Source: Phytoseiulus persimilis (lineage: Eukaryota; Arthropoda; Arachnida; Mesostigmata; Phytoseiidae). From it: a stretch of DNA of 64,000 nt. The notes below the pieces were generated by a model that saw only the letters and a program-made list of their open reading frames with translations, ran no database searches and had not been told where the DNA came from. A program made the position numbers and the translations under genes. Every line of letters starts with the position of its first letter. The stretch's first letter is position 1. The stretch covers positions 21,018,001-21,082,000 of the forward strand of contig CM075101.1 in the NCBI GenBank assembly GCA_037576195.1, written 5' to 3'. Positions 1 through 11,215 of the stretch are shown in pieces.

Positions 1-112
1 GGCATCAACTCTCATTTGGATATCATCCCCGGGGGAAATTCAGCGCTTTAAAGAGCGTTCTCGCATTTTGAATTCGGGATGGAAATATGAGCCAGTGTCT
101 GAACATTCGCAG

Positions 113-3100
113 GGTTCGCCGTAGAAACAGCAACCCTGCCGACAGACTGGCAAGCCCTGTTCACCAATGCGAACGACGGAACCAACGAAGGTATCGTGCA
201 CCGCACGCGCCCGTACTTCAGCGTGCAGTTTCACCCGGAACACGACGCCGGACCGACGGACATGGAGTTTTTGTTCGACATCTTCCTAGCAGCGGTCAAG
301 ACACCCGGGGCAGCGATCAACGACCGCATAACGGATGTGTTCAATCGGACTCCACATCCAAACTCGGTAGTCGGCAAGCCGTTAGAGGTGAAGCCGAAAA
401 AAGTCCTCCTTCTGGGATCAGGCGGACTCTCCATCGGTCAGGCAGGAGAATTCGACTACTCGGGCTCTCAGGCCATAAAAGCTCTCAAGGAAGAGGGCAT
501 CGAAACGGTTCTCATCAACCCAAACATCGCGACGGTCCAGACGAGCTCGGGATTGGCAGACAAAGTGTATTTCCTTCCAATAACCCCGGATTACGTCACA
601 CAAGTGATCAAATGTGAGAGACCCGACGGGGTGCTCCTGACTTTTGGAGGTCAAACAGCCCTCAACTGCGGAGTTGAACTCGAACAGCAGGGAACCTTCA
701 AGAACTACAAAGTGAAGGTTCTCGGGACGCCCATACAATCAATAATACACTCCGAGGACCGGAAGCTTTTCGCCGAACGAGTCGCGGAAATCGGCGAGAA
801 AGTTGTGCCCAACTGCGCCGTGGAAAGCCTCGACGATGCCCTCGCGGCTGCCCAGGACCTAGGCTACCCCGTCCTCGTCAGAGGCGCGTTCTGCCTAGGA
901 GGATTAGGGTCTGGTTTCGCCAAGGACGACGAGAGTTTGAAGGCTTTGGTGACTCAGGCTCTCGTCCATTCGAAGCAGGTTCTCATCGACAAATCACTGA
1001 AAGGCTGGAAAGAGGTTGAATATGAAGTCGTGCGCGATGCGTATGACAACTGCATCACCGTGTGCAATATGGAGAATCTCGATCCCCTGGGCATCCACAC
1101 CGGAGAGTCAATCGTTGTGGCGCCCTCCCAGACTCTGAACGACTCTGAGTACAACAAACTCCGAGCGACTGCCATCAAAATCATCAGACACCTTGGAGTC
1201 GTCGGGGAATGCAACGTGCAATACGCATTGAGCCCAAACTCTGACGAGTATTACATCATCGAAGTGAACGCCCGATTGTCCAGGTCCTCCGCGCTCGCCA
1301 GCAAAGCAACCGGTTACCCTCTGGCTTACATCGCCGCCAAACTTTCGTTGGGAAAACCTCTGCACTCGCTGAAGAACTCCGTGACCGGAACGACGACTGC
1401 CTGCTTCGAGCCGAGCTTGGACTACGTCGTTCTGAAGATTCCTCGGTGGGATCTTGGGAAGTTCCTGCATGTTTCCAGCAAAATCGGCTCGTCCATGAAA
1501 TCGGTGGGCGAAGCGATGGCGATCGGTCGGAACTTCGAGGAAGCCTTCCAGAAAGCCATCCGCATGGTCGAAGGGGGCAACGGCTTCGATCCTTACGTGA
1601 AATCCCTCGACGAGGACAGCCTGTCCGCACCTACCGATAAGAGGTTGTTCCATTTAGCTGCCGCCCTCGCCAAGGGATACACGGTCGAAAGATTACACCA
1701 ACTCACTGACATCGACCGCTGGTTCCTGTATAAGATGGAGAATATCATTAAAATGTACGCCGAACTGGAGACTTTCCGGGGAGCCGATAAACTCCAAGTC
1801 GAGGCCCTCAGAAAAGCGAAGCAACTAGGCTTCTCTGACAAGCAGGTGAGTCCCGTGCAACCATGATTAACCACGATGCTTTCTTCCATGGAACGTTCGA
1901 TTCCTGGCGGGAAGGCCGGTTTCGATTTATACTGTCGAATCAAATGATCGCTCTCTTTCGCAGATCGCGAGCTGCATTCACAGTTCAGAGCTGCAAGTGC
2001 GGAAACGACGCGAGGAGCTCGACATACGGCCGTTCGTCAAGCAGATCGACACCGTCGCCGCAGAGTATCCCGCAGCCACGAACTATCTGTACTTGAGCTA
2101 CAACGCCCAACACCATGATATCACACTGTCAAGTGGTGGAATGACTGACAACAGTATCATGGTGAGCACATATCCCGATGGACTACATTCATTGGCCAGG
2201 TTTTCTGTGCCCCCAGGTCTTCTGTAGCTCCTTAATATCTTTTCGTCAACTGGTGGAAAGCCCCACTCGAGAAAAAAAAAAAGGGAAACGATCCACTTGT
2301 TTCGGCGCTGTCATGATAATCTTCTGTCACCAGGTAATTGGTTCAGGGGCCTACCGCATCGGGAGCTCCGTGGAATTCGATTGGTGCGCAGTGTCCTCGG
2401 TGCAAGAACTGCGCAAAATGGGAAAGAAGACAATCATGGTCAACTACAACCCGGAAACAGTGTCCACAGACTATGACATGTGTGACAAACTGTATTTCGA
2501 TGACATTTCGTTTGAGACAGTTTTCGATATCTACCGCTGGGAACAACCCGAAGGCATCATTCTGAACATGGGGGGCCAGTTGCCGAACAACATTGCCATG
2601 GATCTTCACCGCCAGAACTGCCGGGTCCTCGGAACATCGCCAGAATCCATTGACGCGGCTGAGAATCGTTTCAAATTCTCGAGAATGTTGGATTCGATCG
2701 GAATTTCGCAACCTCGTTGGAAGGAGCTGAGCACAACGGAGCAAGCTTGCGCGTTCTGCGAGGAGGTACCGAGTCTGATTTCACGAATTGTGCCGTTTTC
2801 CCTCGTCCCGCTAAACTGAACGCAATAATTCTCTGGCTTTTCAGGTCGGCTACCCATGCCTGGTGAGGCCTTCTTACGTTCTAAGCGGGGCCGCGATGAA
2901 TGTGGCCTACTCACACTCTGACCTGGAGAAGTACCTAACCGAAGCCTCGGCCGTCAGCAAAGAGCACCCCGTTGTTATTTCGAAGTTCATCCAAGAGGCC
3001 AAGGAGATAGATGTCGACGCTGTCGCTCAGGACGGCCAACTCCTGGCCATCGCGATCTCTGAGCATGTTGAGAACGCAGGAGTCCATTCCGGAGACGCCA

Positions 3101-6100
3101 CGCTCGTGACTCCACCTCAGGACTTGAACGAAGAAACTGTCGGCTATATCCAGAGAATAGCGCAAGCCATAGGTCGAGCGCTCGCAGTTTCCGGTCCGTT
3201 CAATTTGCAGCTCATTGCCAAGGACAATCGTCTAAGGGTCATCGAATGCAATGTCAGGGTTTCGAGAAGTTTCCCATTCGTTTCCAAGACACTCGGCTAC
3301 AATCTGGTCAGTTTGGCAACGAGGGTCATCTGCGGGGAGCGTATGGAGCCGGTGGACTGCATGAGCGGGAACGGCAAAGTGGGAGTCAAAGTCCCCCAGT
3401 TCTCGTTCAATCGACTCGGAGGCGCCGATGTTAGATTGGGGGTGGAGATGGCCTCCACCGGAGAAGTGGCTTGCTTCGGCGAGAACCGCTTCGAGGCCTA
3501 CATAAAGGCCATGATCTCGACTGGGTTCGTCATTCCCCAGAACAACATTTTCCTGTCGATCGGCAGCTACAAACACAAGAACGAGATGTTACCAAGTGTC
3601 CGCAGTCTCGAGAAAATGGGATACACGCTTTTCGCCAGCCTGGGCACAGCTGACTTCTATCAGGAGCACGGGATACGATGCCAGCCCGTCACGTGGCCTT
3701 TCGATGACCTCGGTCAGGGTAACGCGACAGTTGCTCAGATCGGCTCGATCGTTCATTACCTGGAGCAGAAAGGGTTCGATCTCGTCATTAACCTCCCCAT
3801 GGAATCCAGCGGTTCTCGAAGAGTTTCGTCTTTCATGACGCAGGGATATCGTACTCGCAGAATGGCCGTCGACTGCGCCGTGCCCCTCATCACGGATGTC
3901 AAATGCGCCAAACTCATCATCGAGGCAATGCGCCTCATCGGACGCGCCCCGGTTCTAAAAACCCACGTCGACTGCATGACCTCACAGCGAATCGTCCGAC
4001 TTCCCGGTTTGATCGACGTGCACGTCCATATGCGAGAACCCGGTGCGGTCCATAAGGAAGATTTCGCGAGCGGGACAGCCGCCGCTCTAGCCGGAGGTTT
4101 CACGATGATTTGTGCGATGCCCAACACGGATCCGCCCGCGACGAACCAGGAGAATTTGTCTCTGTCAAAGCAGGCTGCGAAACTGGGGGCTAGGTGCGAT
4201 TACGCGCTCTTCGCGGGAGCGTCGACTGACAACGTGGAGACAGTGCATACCTTGGCTCCTCAAGTCTGCGGCCTGAAAATGTATCTAAACAACACGTACG
4301 GACCTCTTCTGCTGCGGTCCGTCACCGACTGGGTGGCTCATTTCGAGAGCTGGCCAACTCACATTCCTCTCTGCATCCACGCGGAGGAGTCAACGCTCGG
4401 GATGGCGTTGCTCCTCGCCAAGAAACGTCCTGTCCACGTCTGTCACGTGGCAACCGAGGCCGAGATTTTGGCGATAAAATCCGCTAAAGAGATCGGTCTC
4501 CCCGTCACCTGCGAAGTTGCTCCGCACCATCTCTTCATGAGCCGGACCGAGGCGAACGATATCCTCGGAGAAAAACTCTGCTCGGTCAAACCCCCGCTGG
4601 CCACGGAAAGAGACGTTCAAGCGCTGTGGGACCACATCGATTTGGTAGACTGCATCGCGACCGATCACGCTCCTCACCAGCTGTCGGAGAAAACCTCGGG
4701 ACAAATGATCCCGGGTTTTCCGGGACTGGAAACGTCCCTAGCTCTGATGCTGACTGCTGTCGGTCAGAAAAAGATATCTCTTGACGACGTCATCGCGAAA
4801 ATGTACACCAATCCCAAACGGATATTCAATCTCCCGGATCAGCCGGACACCTACATCGAAGTGGACTTGGATAAGGAATGGGTGATACCTGAGAAGCTAC
4901 CGTTCTCGAAAGCCGGTTGGACTCCCTTCGCCGGAAAGAAAGTCCAAGGGAAGGTTCGACGCGTGGTCATCCGCAGTGAGGTCGTTTTCGTCGATGGCGC
5001 AGTGCTCGCTCAACCCGGTTCTGGCGAAGACATGTTCTCCTCCACTCGGGTTCCGAGGGTCAGCTCAACTCCGACTCCGTGCGTTGACAGCTCCATCGGA
5101 ACCAGCGTGGTGACTCGGCGTCCTCGACTGGATTCGGTCACCATACGGAGGAGGGACTCCGTCAAGGCGTCCGCCGAGATCTACAACCACATGCTCGCTG
5201 AGCTCGGTCTCGGGCGAATCGATGGCAGAGAGAAGAACCGAGAAGAAAATGCCAATCTGCTATCTCCTGGCAAGTCGAACGTTGGAGCTCCGTCTCTTAG
5301 AGGCCAACATGTCCTCACGGCTGATATGTTCCGGAAGGACCAACTCCACGCTCTCTTCAATCTCGCGCAGCAGTATTCGATGTCCGTCCATAAGGGGAAG
5401 CCGCTCTTCGATGTTCTCCAGGGAAAAGTCATGGCGTCGATCTTCTACGAGGTCAGTAAAGAAAGCAGTAGTGAAAGTGTGCGCAATCCGAGAAATGAGT
5501 GTCGAAGTCGAGTGGGTATGTCTTGAATGCATCATCGAGCTGTTTCAGGTTTCGACGAGAACGTCGGCATCTTTTGCCGCCGCCATGCAGCGCCTTGGTG
5601 GAAGCATCATCTACATCGACAACACAACTTCTTCTGTGAAAAAAGGAGAATCGCTCGAAGATACAGTGGCGATAACATCAAGCTACAGGTGAGTCCCTTT
5701 CGAACGATGCGCTTGCCGCCTTCCGTTCTCGGGGCGAGGAATCCCAGCGATGCGTTCGCCACTCTTCTGAGGAGACTGAGCTTCTTCGAGCCCACCACGA
5801 GCTGCCAGCCCTTTGCACTGCCGGTTTTTGCGCGCACCCATCCCGATTCCTCCCTAAATCGTTCAATGAATTTCGGAGAGCGAAATTCATTGTGCTGGAT
5901 TCCGTTTCGGAAGCTTCACGGAGAGGTACAGGGTACATGAAGCAGATGAGAGAGAATCGCTGGAACGCTTCCTCAATTCTCCATCATTCGCCTTCCCACT
6001 TTTAATCAGGATCTGTGCAGATCATAAACTTTTGATATGACATAGGGCTCTGTATTTGTGGACGCGACTGTATCTGCCAGGCTGGGTCCATTCAGATCGG

Positions 6101-7155
6101 CCGTGAGCCCCCGATGGACGCGGGGTGATCCCCTTGCCAATCGTGTGCCATCCGACAACGGGTACAAAATACTCGTTCCCCACCGACTCTCGACCGGAGG
6201 GGCAATTGCAGCGACCGACGCAACGTGGCATTCGATGATTTATGCAAAATTATTCGATCGATCAACAATGCACACATGAGCGAATGATATCATGTTTCAG
6301 TGACGTTGTTGTTCTACGGCATCCCGAGCCGGGATCTGTATCACGAGCCGCAAAGAACAGTCGTCGGCCAGTCATCAACGCCGGAGATGGCATAGGGGAA
6401 CACCCCACTCAGGCGCTGCTCGATGTCTACACGATACGGGAAGAAATAGGAACAGTCAACAACTTGACGGTGAGTCCGGACTCTGCTGTGTCACGAAATT
6501 CATCAACCTCTATTTAGCTGTTCCGATGGCTCGGTCAGACCTCTCTAGCGATTTCCATATCCACAGATCACTCTCGTCGGAGATCTGAAACATGGGAGAA
6601 CCGTACATTCCTTGGTGCGCCTGCTCTGCCATTACCGAGTCCAGCTCCGCTACGTTGCTCCAGAAGGTCTCGGTATGCCCGAGCACATCAGGGAGCACGT
6701 CATGAGCAGGCACGTCCCACAAGTGGATTTCGATTCACTGGAGGAAGCGGTGGTTGATGCCGATATCGTCTACGTGACACGTATCCAGAAAGAGCGTTTC
6801 AGCAGTGCTGCCGACTACGAACGAGTGAAGGACACTTTCGTCGTGACTCCCGAGCTCATGACAAGGGCCAAGCGGAAAATGGCCGTCATGCATCCGCTAC
6901 CGCGCGTCAATGAAATCAGGTACGTTTGTTGATGGTCTCTCTTCGCCTCGGTTGTTGAACACCATTAACTTCGGGCGACGTCGATGAATCACGCTCACGA
7001 GGAGTCAGAGGGCGGTCCATCAATCGGCTTCGTTAACTCTCCAACCTTTCAGCCCTGAAGTCGATATGGATCCTAGGGCGGCTTACTTCAGACAAAGTGA
7101 AAATGGGATGTACGTGAGGATGGCTCTGCTCACAATGGTGCTGGGGCAGAGCTGA
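113..7155 (+). CDS. CAD: CAD, left copy (CPSase II-ATCase-DHOase), 5'-partial
   Basis: This trifunctional cytosolic enzyme makes carbamoyl phosphate from glutamine, then carbamoyl aspartate, then dihydroorotate. Eight exons fit GT-AG rules and keep one frame: 113-1845, 1964-2161, 2334-2765, 2845-5451, 5549-5688, 6301-6469, 6567-6919 and 7053-7155 (TGA). They correspond to exons 5-12; exons 1-4 (N-terminal glutaminase half) lie left of the window. Visible motifs are the glutaminase His/Glu (FHPEH), the CPSase ATP-grasp start ([20 protein letters not shown]), the DHOase metal ligands (DVHVH, CIHAEE, VCHVA, ATDHAPH) with the carboxylated Lys in LKMYLN, the ATCase carbamoyl-phosphate loop [13 protein letters not shown] and [12 protein letters not shown]-type RRVSS site and the ITP site match known regulatory phosphosites of animal CAD. 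The protein agrees with the right-hand copy apart from Thr at predicted residue 935. Confidence 0.95.
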
Positions 7156-7463
7156 GCCGATCGGATGGCTCCACTGATCGATCCACGCACCGAGATGTTG
7201 ATGAACGGGATTCGAACCACAATGGAGTTCGGATCGAGGCACATAAATAAGTTATTCTATATTTCGTTCATTATCATTCTGCTCGTGAGCAGAACATGCC
7301 TACGGCTGTATTTGTATCCCAAAAATTAGTAAGAAATGATAAAGGATCAGGTGATTCACATGAACAGTGTTGTCGCCCATCGGGTCTTGGCTCCGATCCC
7401 GCCCTCACAGGAGCGATATGACTTCTATCAGAAAAAACTCAGCCGAATAACCAACTCCCGAGA

Positions 7464-7781
7464 TCAGGTTGAGAACTCTCGAAAAGAACAATCATTTTTG
7501 GAATATGGGTTGCGGGTAATGAAATGCGGTGTATATCTTCGAGGACTCGAATGGTATATCAGAGCAGCACCGAGCATTATCAAGATTGAGATCGCTATCA
7601 GAAATATTCCGCAACATTGGAGCCGGTCCTTCACAAGCAGCAAGTCCGCCCGAGACGGTAGGACTTGCGGAGCGGCATCCGGCTTGTTCGTGAAAAGAGT
7701 CCACCTCCCCGACTTGCAAATGTCGCCTCTCTTACCCTGTACATCAGCTGCTGTTCTCTATAGTTTGATCTCGCGAGTCAC
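7464..7781 (-). pseudogene. Copied last exon of TMEM248-like gene, broken (left)
   Basis: This opposite-strand exon sits tail-to-tail with CAD and matches the last exon of the TMEM248-like gene at 59,349-59,651. It begins after a plausible acceptor, but codon 8 is TAG (7,758-7,760) where the intact copy has CAG, so it cannot make the normal C-terminus. The single membrane helix (CGIFLIAISILIMLG) is still readable. The normal stop has changed from TGA to CGA, so the frame would run on five residues to a TGA at 7,464-7,466. The rest of the TMEM248 gene is absent here. This is a hitch-hiking fragment of the duplicated segment. Confidence 0.8.
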
Positions 7782-7796
7782 CTGAGGTGTTATAAC

Positions 7797-8548
7797 ATAA
7801 AGGGCCTGCGGGGATAAGCGCCCCACCAAAAAAAATCGATTTCTGAAAACTTAAAATGCTCATATCTCGGGAACCAGTGGAGCTACAGCGCCGTTAAAAA
7901 AACCGTTCTGAAGCTCTTCCGGAGGACTATCGGACGCCGTGCGCAGCGGTACGTCCCGGAAACCACTTTTCTAGTCGAGGAAAATGAAAAAAATAGTTGG
8001 TTCACCCGGAAGGAGAAGGCTGACCACTTTCTCAGATATCGCTAAAATTACTCCTATACATCTACTCGCAGGGTAAGTTTCATCCCGATTCGAGTTTGCG
8101 GGGCCGAGTTATCAACAGTTCAACATCGGCGATGAAGCGGTTTTCCCCGGAACTCGCTTGAAACCCAGCATAAAAATGGATACAAGTCATCGAATCAAGT
8201 TATCTTTCTGGAAATCATGATCAGATCGATCGGAATCACCCTCCCAGACTCGTCAAAGTATGCTCAGATTGGTCCCAGAATCACCCTTCCTGACTTGGAG
8301 AAGTGTGCTCAGAAATCGTCCCGAAATCACCCCGATCGACCCTCAGAAGTATGGTCAGTGAGTCAGTATGGTCAGGGACCAATCTGAGCATACGTTTCCG
8401 AGTCTGGGAGGGGTGTTTCATAACGTTTTTTTTTTTTATCCGCTCTGTAGCTCCATTGGTTCTCGAGATATGAGCATTTAAAATAACCAAAATTCGATTC
8501 AGTTTTGGTAGGACCGATTTCCTCCATGTCATCCCGGCAGGCCCTTAG
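7797..8548. mobile_element. Non-autonomous TIR element (MITE-like), 0.75 kb
   Basis: The ends are inverted copies of each other. The left end starts AGGGCCTGCGGGGAT and the right end, read in reverse, starts AGGGCCTGCCGGGAT. Both then carry a CACCAAAA or TACCAAAA stretch, a TCTCGGGAACC or TCTCGAGAACC motif and a GGAGCTACAG motif, giving TIRs of about 90 bp. The element is absent from the matching point of the right arm (about 45,424), which gives a near-empty site. It has no transposase frame. The middle (8,220-8,420) holds diverged units of the 45-bp repeat that forms the minisatellite near 41 kb. The target-site duplication is unclear. Confidence 0.75.
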
Positions 8549-9121
8549 AGGGTGACCAGAAATAACGTGAACTCGCGAAATTGGCGGTCAAAAAAGGAAG
8601 GCACAGAAGCGAGAAAATCGACGAATTCGTGTGCTCGGGGGCCTCGGTGAACTATATTTCAAGGGGTTTCGAAATGGCCGCTTCGGGCTCGGATACAGAG
8701 GCTCAAACGTTTCTCGAAGTTGGCGGCTATTGGCCGAAGCTCTTCCAAAGATAATCGATCCCACTCCCGGCGACGAGAGCGCTTAAGGGAGTCTAGAGTC
8801 GTGTGCGGTTTAAGTTCCAAATTCCGGCCCAAACCATGACTGATTGTGGATTTTGGCGGTGCTCAACGATTTGAGAGGCTGAAGGCGGCTCCGAACACCA
8901 AATGCGATCGTTCTGGCGATTGAGAGACTGTTCGGTCGTGAACAACTTCTCGTCAGTGAACAAGATAGTTCCCCATCTCGAACCTGTGGCCCGCTTGGCG
9001 AGATCACGGCATCGTTGCAGTCTTATACGCTAGTTATCTTCGGTCAGTCGCTGGCCTTTTCTCAGCTTGTAGGTCTTGAGGCCGAGAACCCGATCAGGAG
9101 GCACTTTCTAGCGCTTGTGGG
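8549..9121 (-). mobile_element. maT/mariner transposon relic, internally deleted (left)
   Basis: This is the inverted counterpart of the maT-like element at 44,574-45,415. Its terminal sequence (reading GGTGACCAGAAATAACG at 8,552) and the catalytic block around TDEKLFT are recognisable. About 300 bp covering the second and third catalytic Asp region is missing: the sequence jumps near 8,820 from the VWAGI region to the final 100 bp of the frame. It cannot encode an active transposase. Confidence 0.8.
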
Positions 9122-9308
9122 CTAGACTCCTTCGACGACCGTCTCACTCCAACTATTTTCGTTCCACTCATTCGCACCGAAACACACAAGCCCGGTTTGA
9201 AGAGCATTTATGCGCTTGAGCACAATCAATGTCAACGACTCTTGGGACAGTTTGGACAACTCACACTTGAAACTGCGATCGAATCCTTTACATGGGATAC
9301 GGATCTTG
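9122..9308 (+). mobile_element. Short LINE fragment shared by both arms
   Basis: This encodes the same stretch as the upstream part of the LINE at 42.7-44.6 kb (residues reading SIYALEHNQCQRLLGQFGQL in the other arm), here read on the plus strand. Homology to the other arm stops at about 9,308, where the left copy turns into unrelated sequence. It marks the inner end of the inverted duplication. Beyond it, 9,309-9,865 shows no feature I can support. Confidence 0.7.
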
Positions 9309-9868
9309 ACCGGATCAAGAAAGCGTGCCTCTCCAGGGAACTTTTCAGAGAGCGCACCGAGGATCTTCTTCCACCTTGGCTCAGGCTCGTAATACGGGGT
9401 GTTCACCGTGGAAAAAGCGACGATCATGGTCGCCCTTATTTTGACAATATCTCAGCCCCTAGTGGATATTTTCTGATACGGTTCTTTCATATGTTCGGTT
9501 GCTCTCTGGAAGACGCATTTTTTCCGCTCTCTTTCCCAGAGACTCGGTTGAGAATTGGTGATTTGAGAGCATGTCAGAGTCGACTCTTCGCTTCTTTCCG
9601 ACTCCCAATGTTCGACAGGCTCGTGAATCGCGGATCCATTCCGAGCTCGAAGAACTCGGAGAAAATTAACGATTCACCGAAAATCACTCCCGGACTTGAA
9701 TCGTCCGGTTTAACCACCATACGGGCGGGAATTCGGGGTCACCTCTCGTTCAGGTATTACTTCCGCGCTGCAGGAACCTGGAAGAGGTGTCGCGGCCGTC
9801 AGGAGGAAGTCCAAGTCGGTGTGGTCTCTTCTGGTAGAGCGAGTCCTTCTTCCTGAATATACATTGCA

Positions 9869-11083
9869 TGGTCCTAGTGATCCTTTTGCATTCCGATGAA
9901 TTTGTGGGGATGCGCTACCTCCAGAATGTTGTTCGTTGGCCCTGGAGCGCCTCTCACATGAGAATCATGTTGTGCACATCGTCTTCGTCCCTGGACTCGC
10001 AGATGAGGCAGATCGGTGGAGGGGATTACCTATGTGGTGCAAGTAGGCCTGGATCCACTCTGATTGCCACTGTCTCAGGGTTTCCTCTCTGATTTCTTCG
10101 TCTCTTCTCGCGATCAGGTCTCCTTCTTCTATTTCGGGGTGCGTCCCGCTTCTTGGCCTCTTCAAACATTTCGATTCTCTCAGCCACGAGGGGCGGCTGC
10201 GGGGGAATGCGAGCCCAAAGTAGCAGGGCATACGAGGATATCGTAAAGTCACATCGCGTAACGCGCCCCGTGTTTCTCTGAGCTCTCTCTGGAGCGCAGC
10301 CCCATCCATCTGGGATTTCAGCGCTCCGGGTCCCCAGACCGGAGCCGCATATAAGGCTATGGACTGTGCAACTGTGGTCAGGACCCCTCTTTGAGTGTCC
10401 GAGCCTACGTACGTCCTTGGGAAGTATGCGGGCTATGGCATTCGAATTGGATTTCATGTCCCTCAACCTGTATCCTTAGGGCGCTGCTGCCTTCCCGTCG
10501 AAGGAGCATAACTGCCTCCGCTTTCTCGGGGGCCAACGTGAGGTACTGATTCCTCATCCGGCGGGACGAGCTGAGTCTCGGTGGAAAGTCCGTGGTGCAG
10601 CCTGGAAGTGCTCCCAGGCTCAGGTGAGCACGACTGCCTCCAAGATGTGCCGACGTTAAACATCGACACCAATTTCCACACAATATCCGACAAACACAGG
10701 GGTGTACCAGATGGGGGCTGATCGGGCTCCAGAGCACCACTGACGGTCGTTTTGACAGCTAAGCGCCCGCACGATCGTGCATCACTTTTCATCGATGAAG
10801 AGAAACCTCCCCCAGGCATAACCTGCGGGCCGTCAGGCTAGCTCGCGGAATGTCAAAGGTCGTGTGGACCTAATCTCTGACGTCATCATATTGAGCTATT
10901 CGGATTTTATTTGAGCCTCGAGTCGAAGTTCGTTTTCCACCATCTTCTGCACGGCTTCGCGGTTCAGACCGGACTCGACGAAGAAAGCTCGAGATTCCCT
11001 TGTGGTCCCTCCTTCATCAGAAGTCGATGCCGGGAATGTTTTCTCCCTCTATCGGGACGGTCGCCCTCATAACCAACGCAGTA
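9869..11083 (-). mobile_element. Composite repeat A: I/R1-like LINE ORF2 end plus mariner scrap
   Basis: On the minus strand one finds, in several frames, the C-terminal part of an I/R1-type reverse transcriptase polyprotein. Landmarks are a segment like LTLAPEKAEAVMLLRR after the RT core, YAAPVW-like and LARIPPQPPLVAER segments, and ETLRQWQSEWIQAYLHHIG near the end. Next to it (about 10,620-10,800) is a mariner-like scrap readable as a GVDV-RRHILEAVVLT motif. A third piece (10,910-11,083) encodes a short conserved peptide starting MRATVPIEGE on the minus strand. The same order recurs in direct orientation at 33,898-35,146. Frameshifts and stops show that all are dead. Confidence 0.65.
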
Positions 11084-11093
11084 TGGCTTCGGA

Positions 11094-11215
11094 TATTGTT
11101 TGTTTGAAAGCTCCAGGAAATATTGTTCGGGTATTGTTGGTTTGAAAGCTCCAGGAAATATTGTTCGGGTATTGTTGGTTTGAAAGCTCCAGGAAATATT
11201 GTTCGGGTATTGTTT
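11094..11215. repeat. 38-bp tandem repeat, about 3 units
   Basis: The unit around GAAAGCTCCAGGAAATATTG recurs with a 38-bp period (anchors at 11,111, 11,149 and 11,187). The matching place in the right-hand block (about 57,930-57,970) has only one or two units, so the array expanded in the left copy. Confidence 0.85.

Larger units (their letters stand above)
1..9308 (+). repeat. Left arm of large inverted duplication (CAD arm)
   Basis: Position x matches 53,221-x on the opposite strand up to about 2.27 kb. After a one-base change in a poly-A tract near 2,270 it matches 53,222-x. Pairing runs through all CAD exons and introns to 7,796. It resumes after a 750-bp insertion (about 7,797-8,548) through a transposon tail to about 9,308. 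The left limit is the window edge, so the true arm may be longer. CAD exons and introns are almost identical to the other arm; the transposon tail differs by roughly 5 percent by eye, plus a deletion near 8,820. Confidence 0.95.

Noticed and set aside
1..7155. Bacterial carAB-pyrBC operon
   Set aside because: All domains are in one reading frame interrupted by GT-AG introns, which is the animal CAD arrangement.
7196..7217. tRNA B-box-like GGTTCGAATCCCGTTCATCA on the minus strand after CAD, also near 46,010 and 59,060
   Set aside because: The flanking bases cannot form a T-stem and no A-box or acceptor stem pairs upstream. It is copied only because it lies in the duplicated CAD 3' flank.
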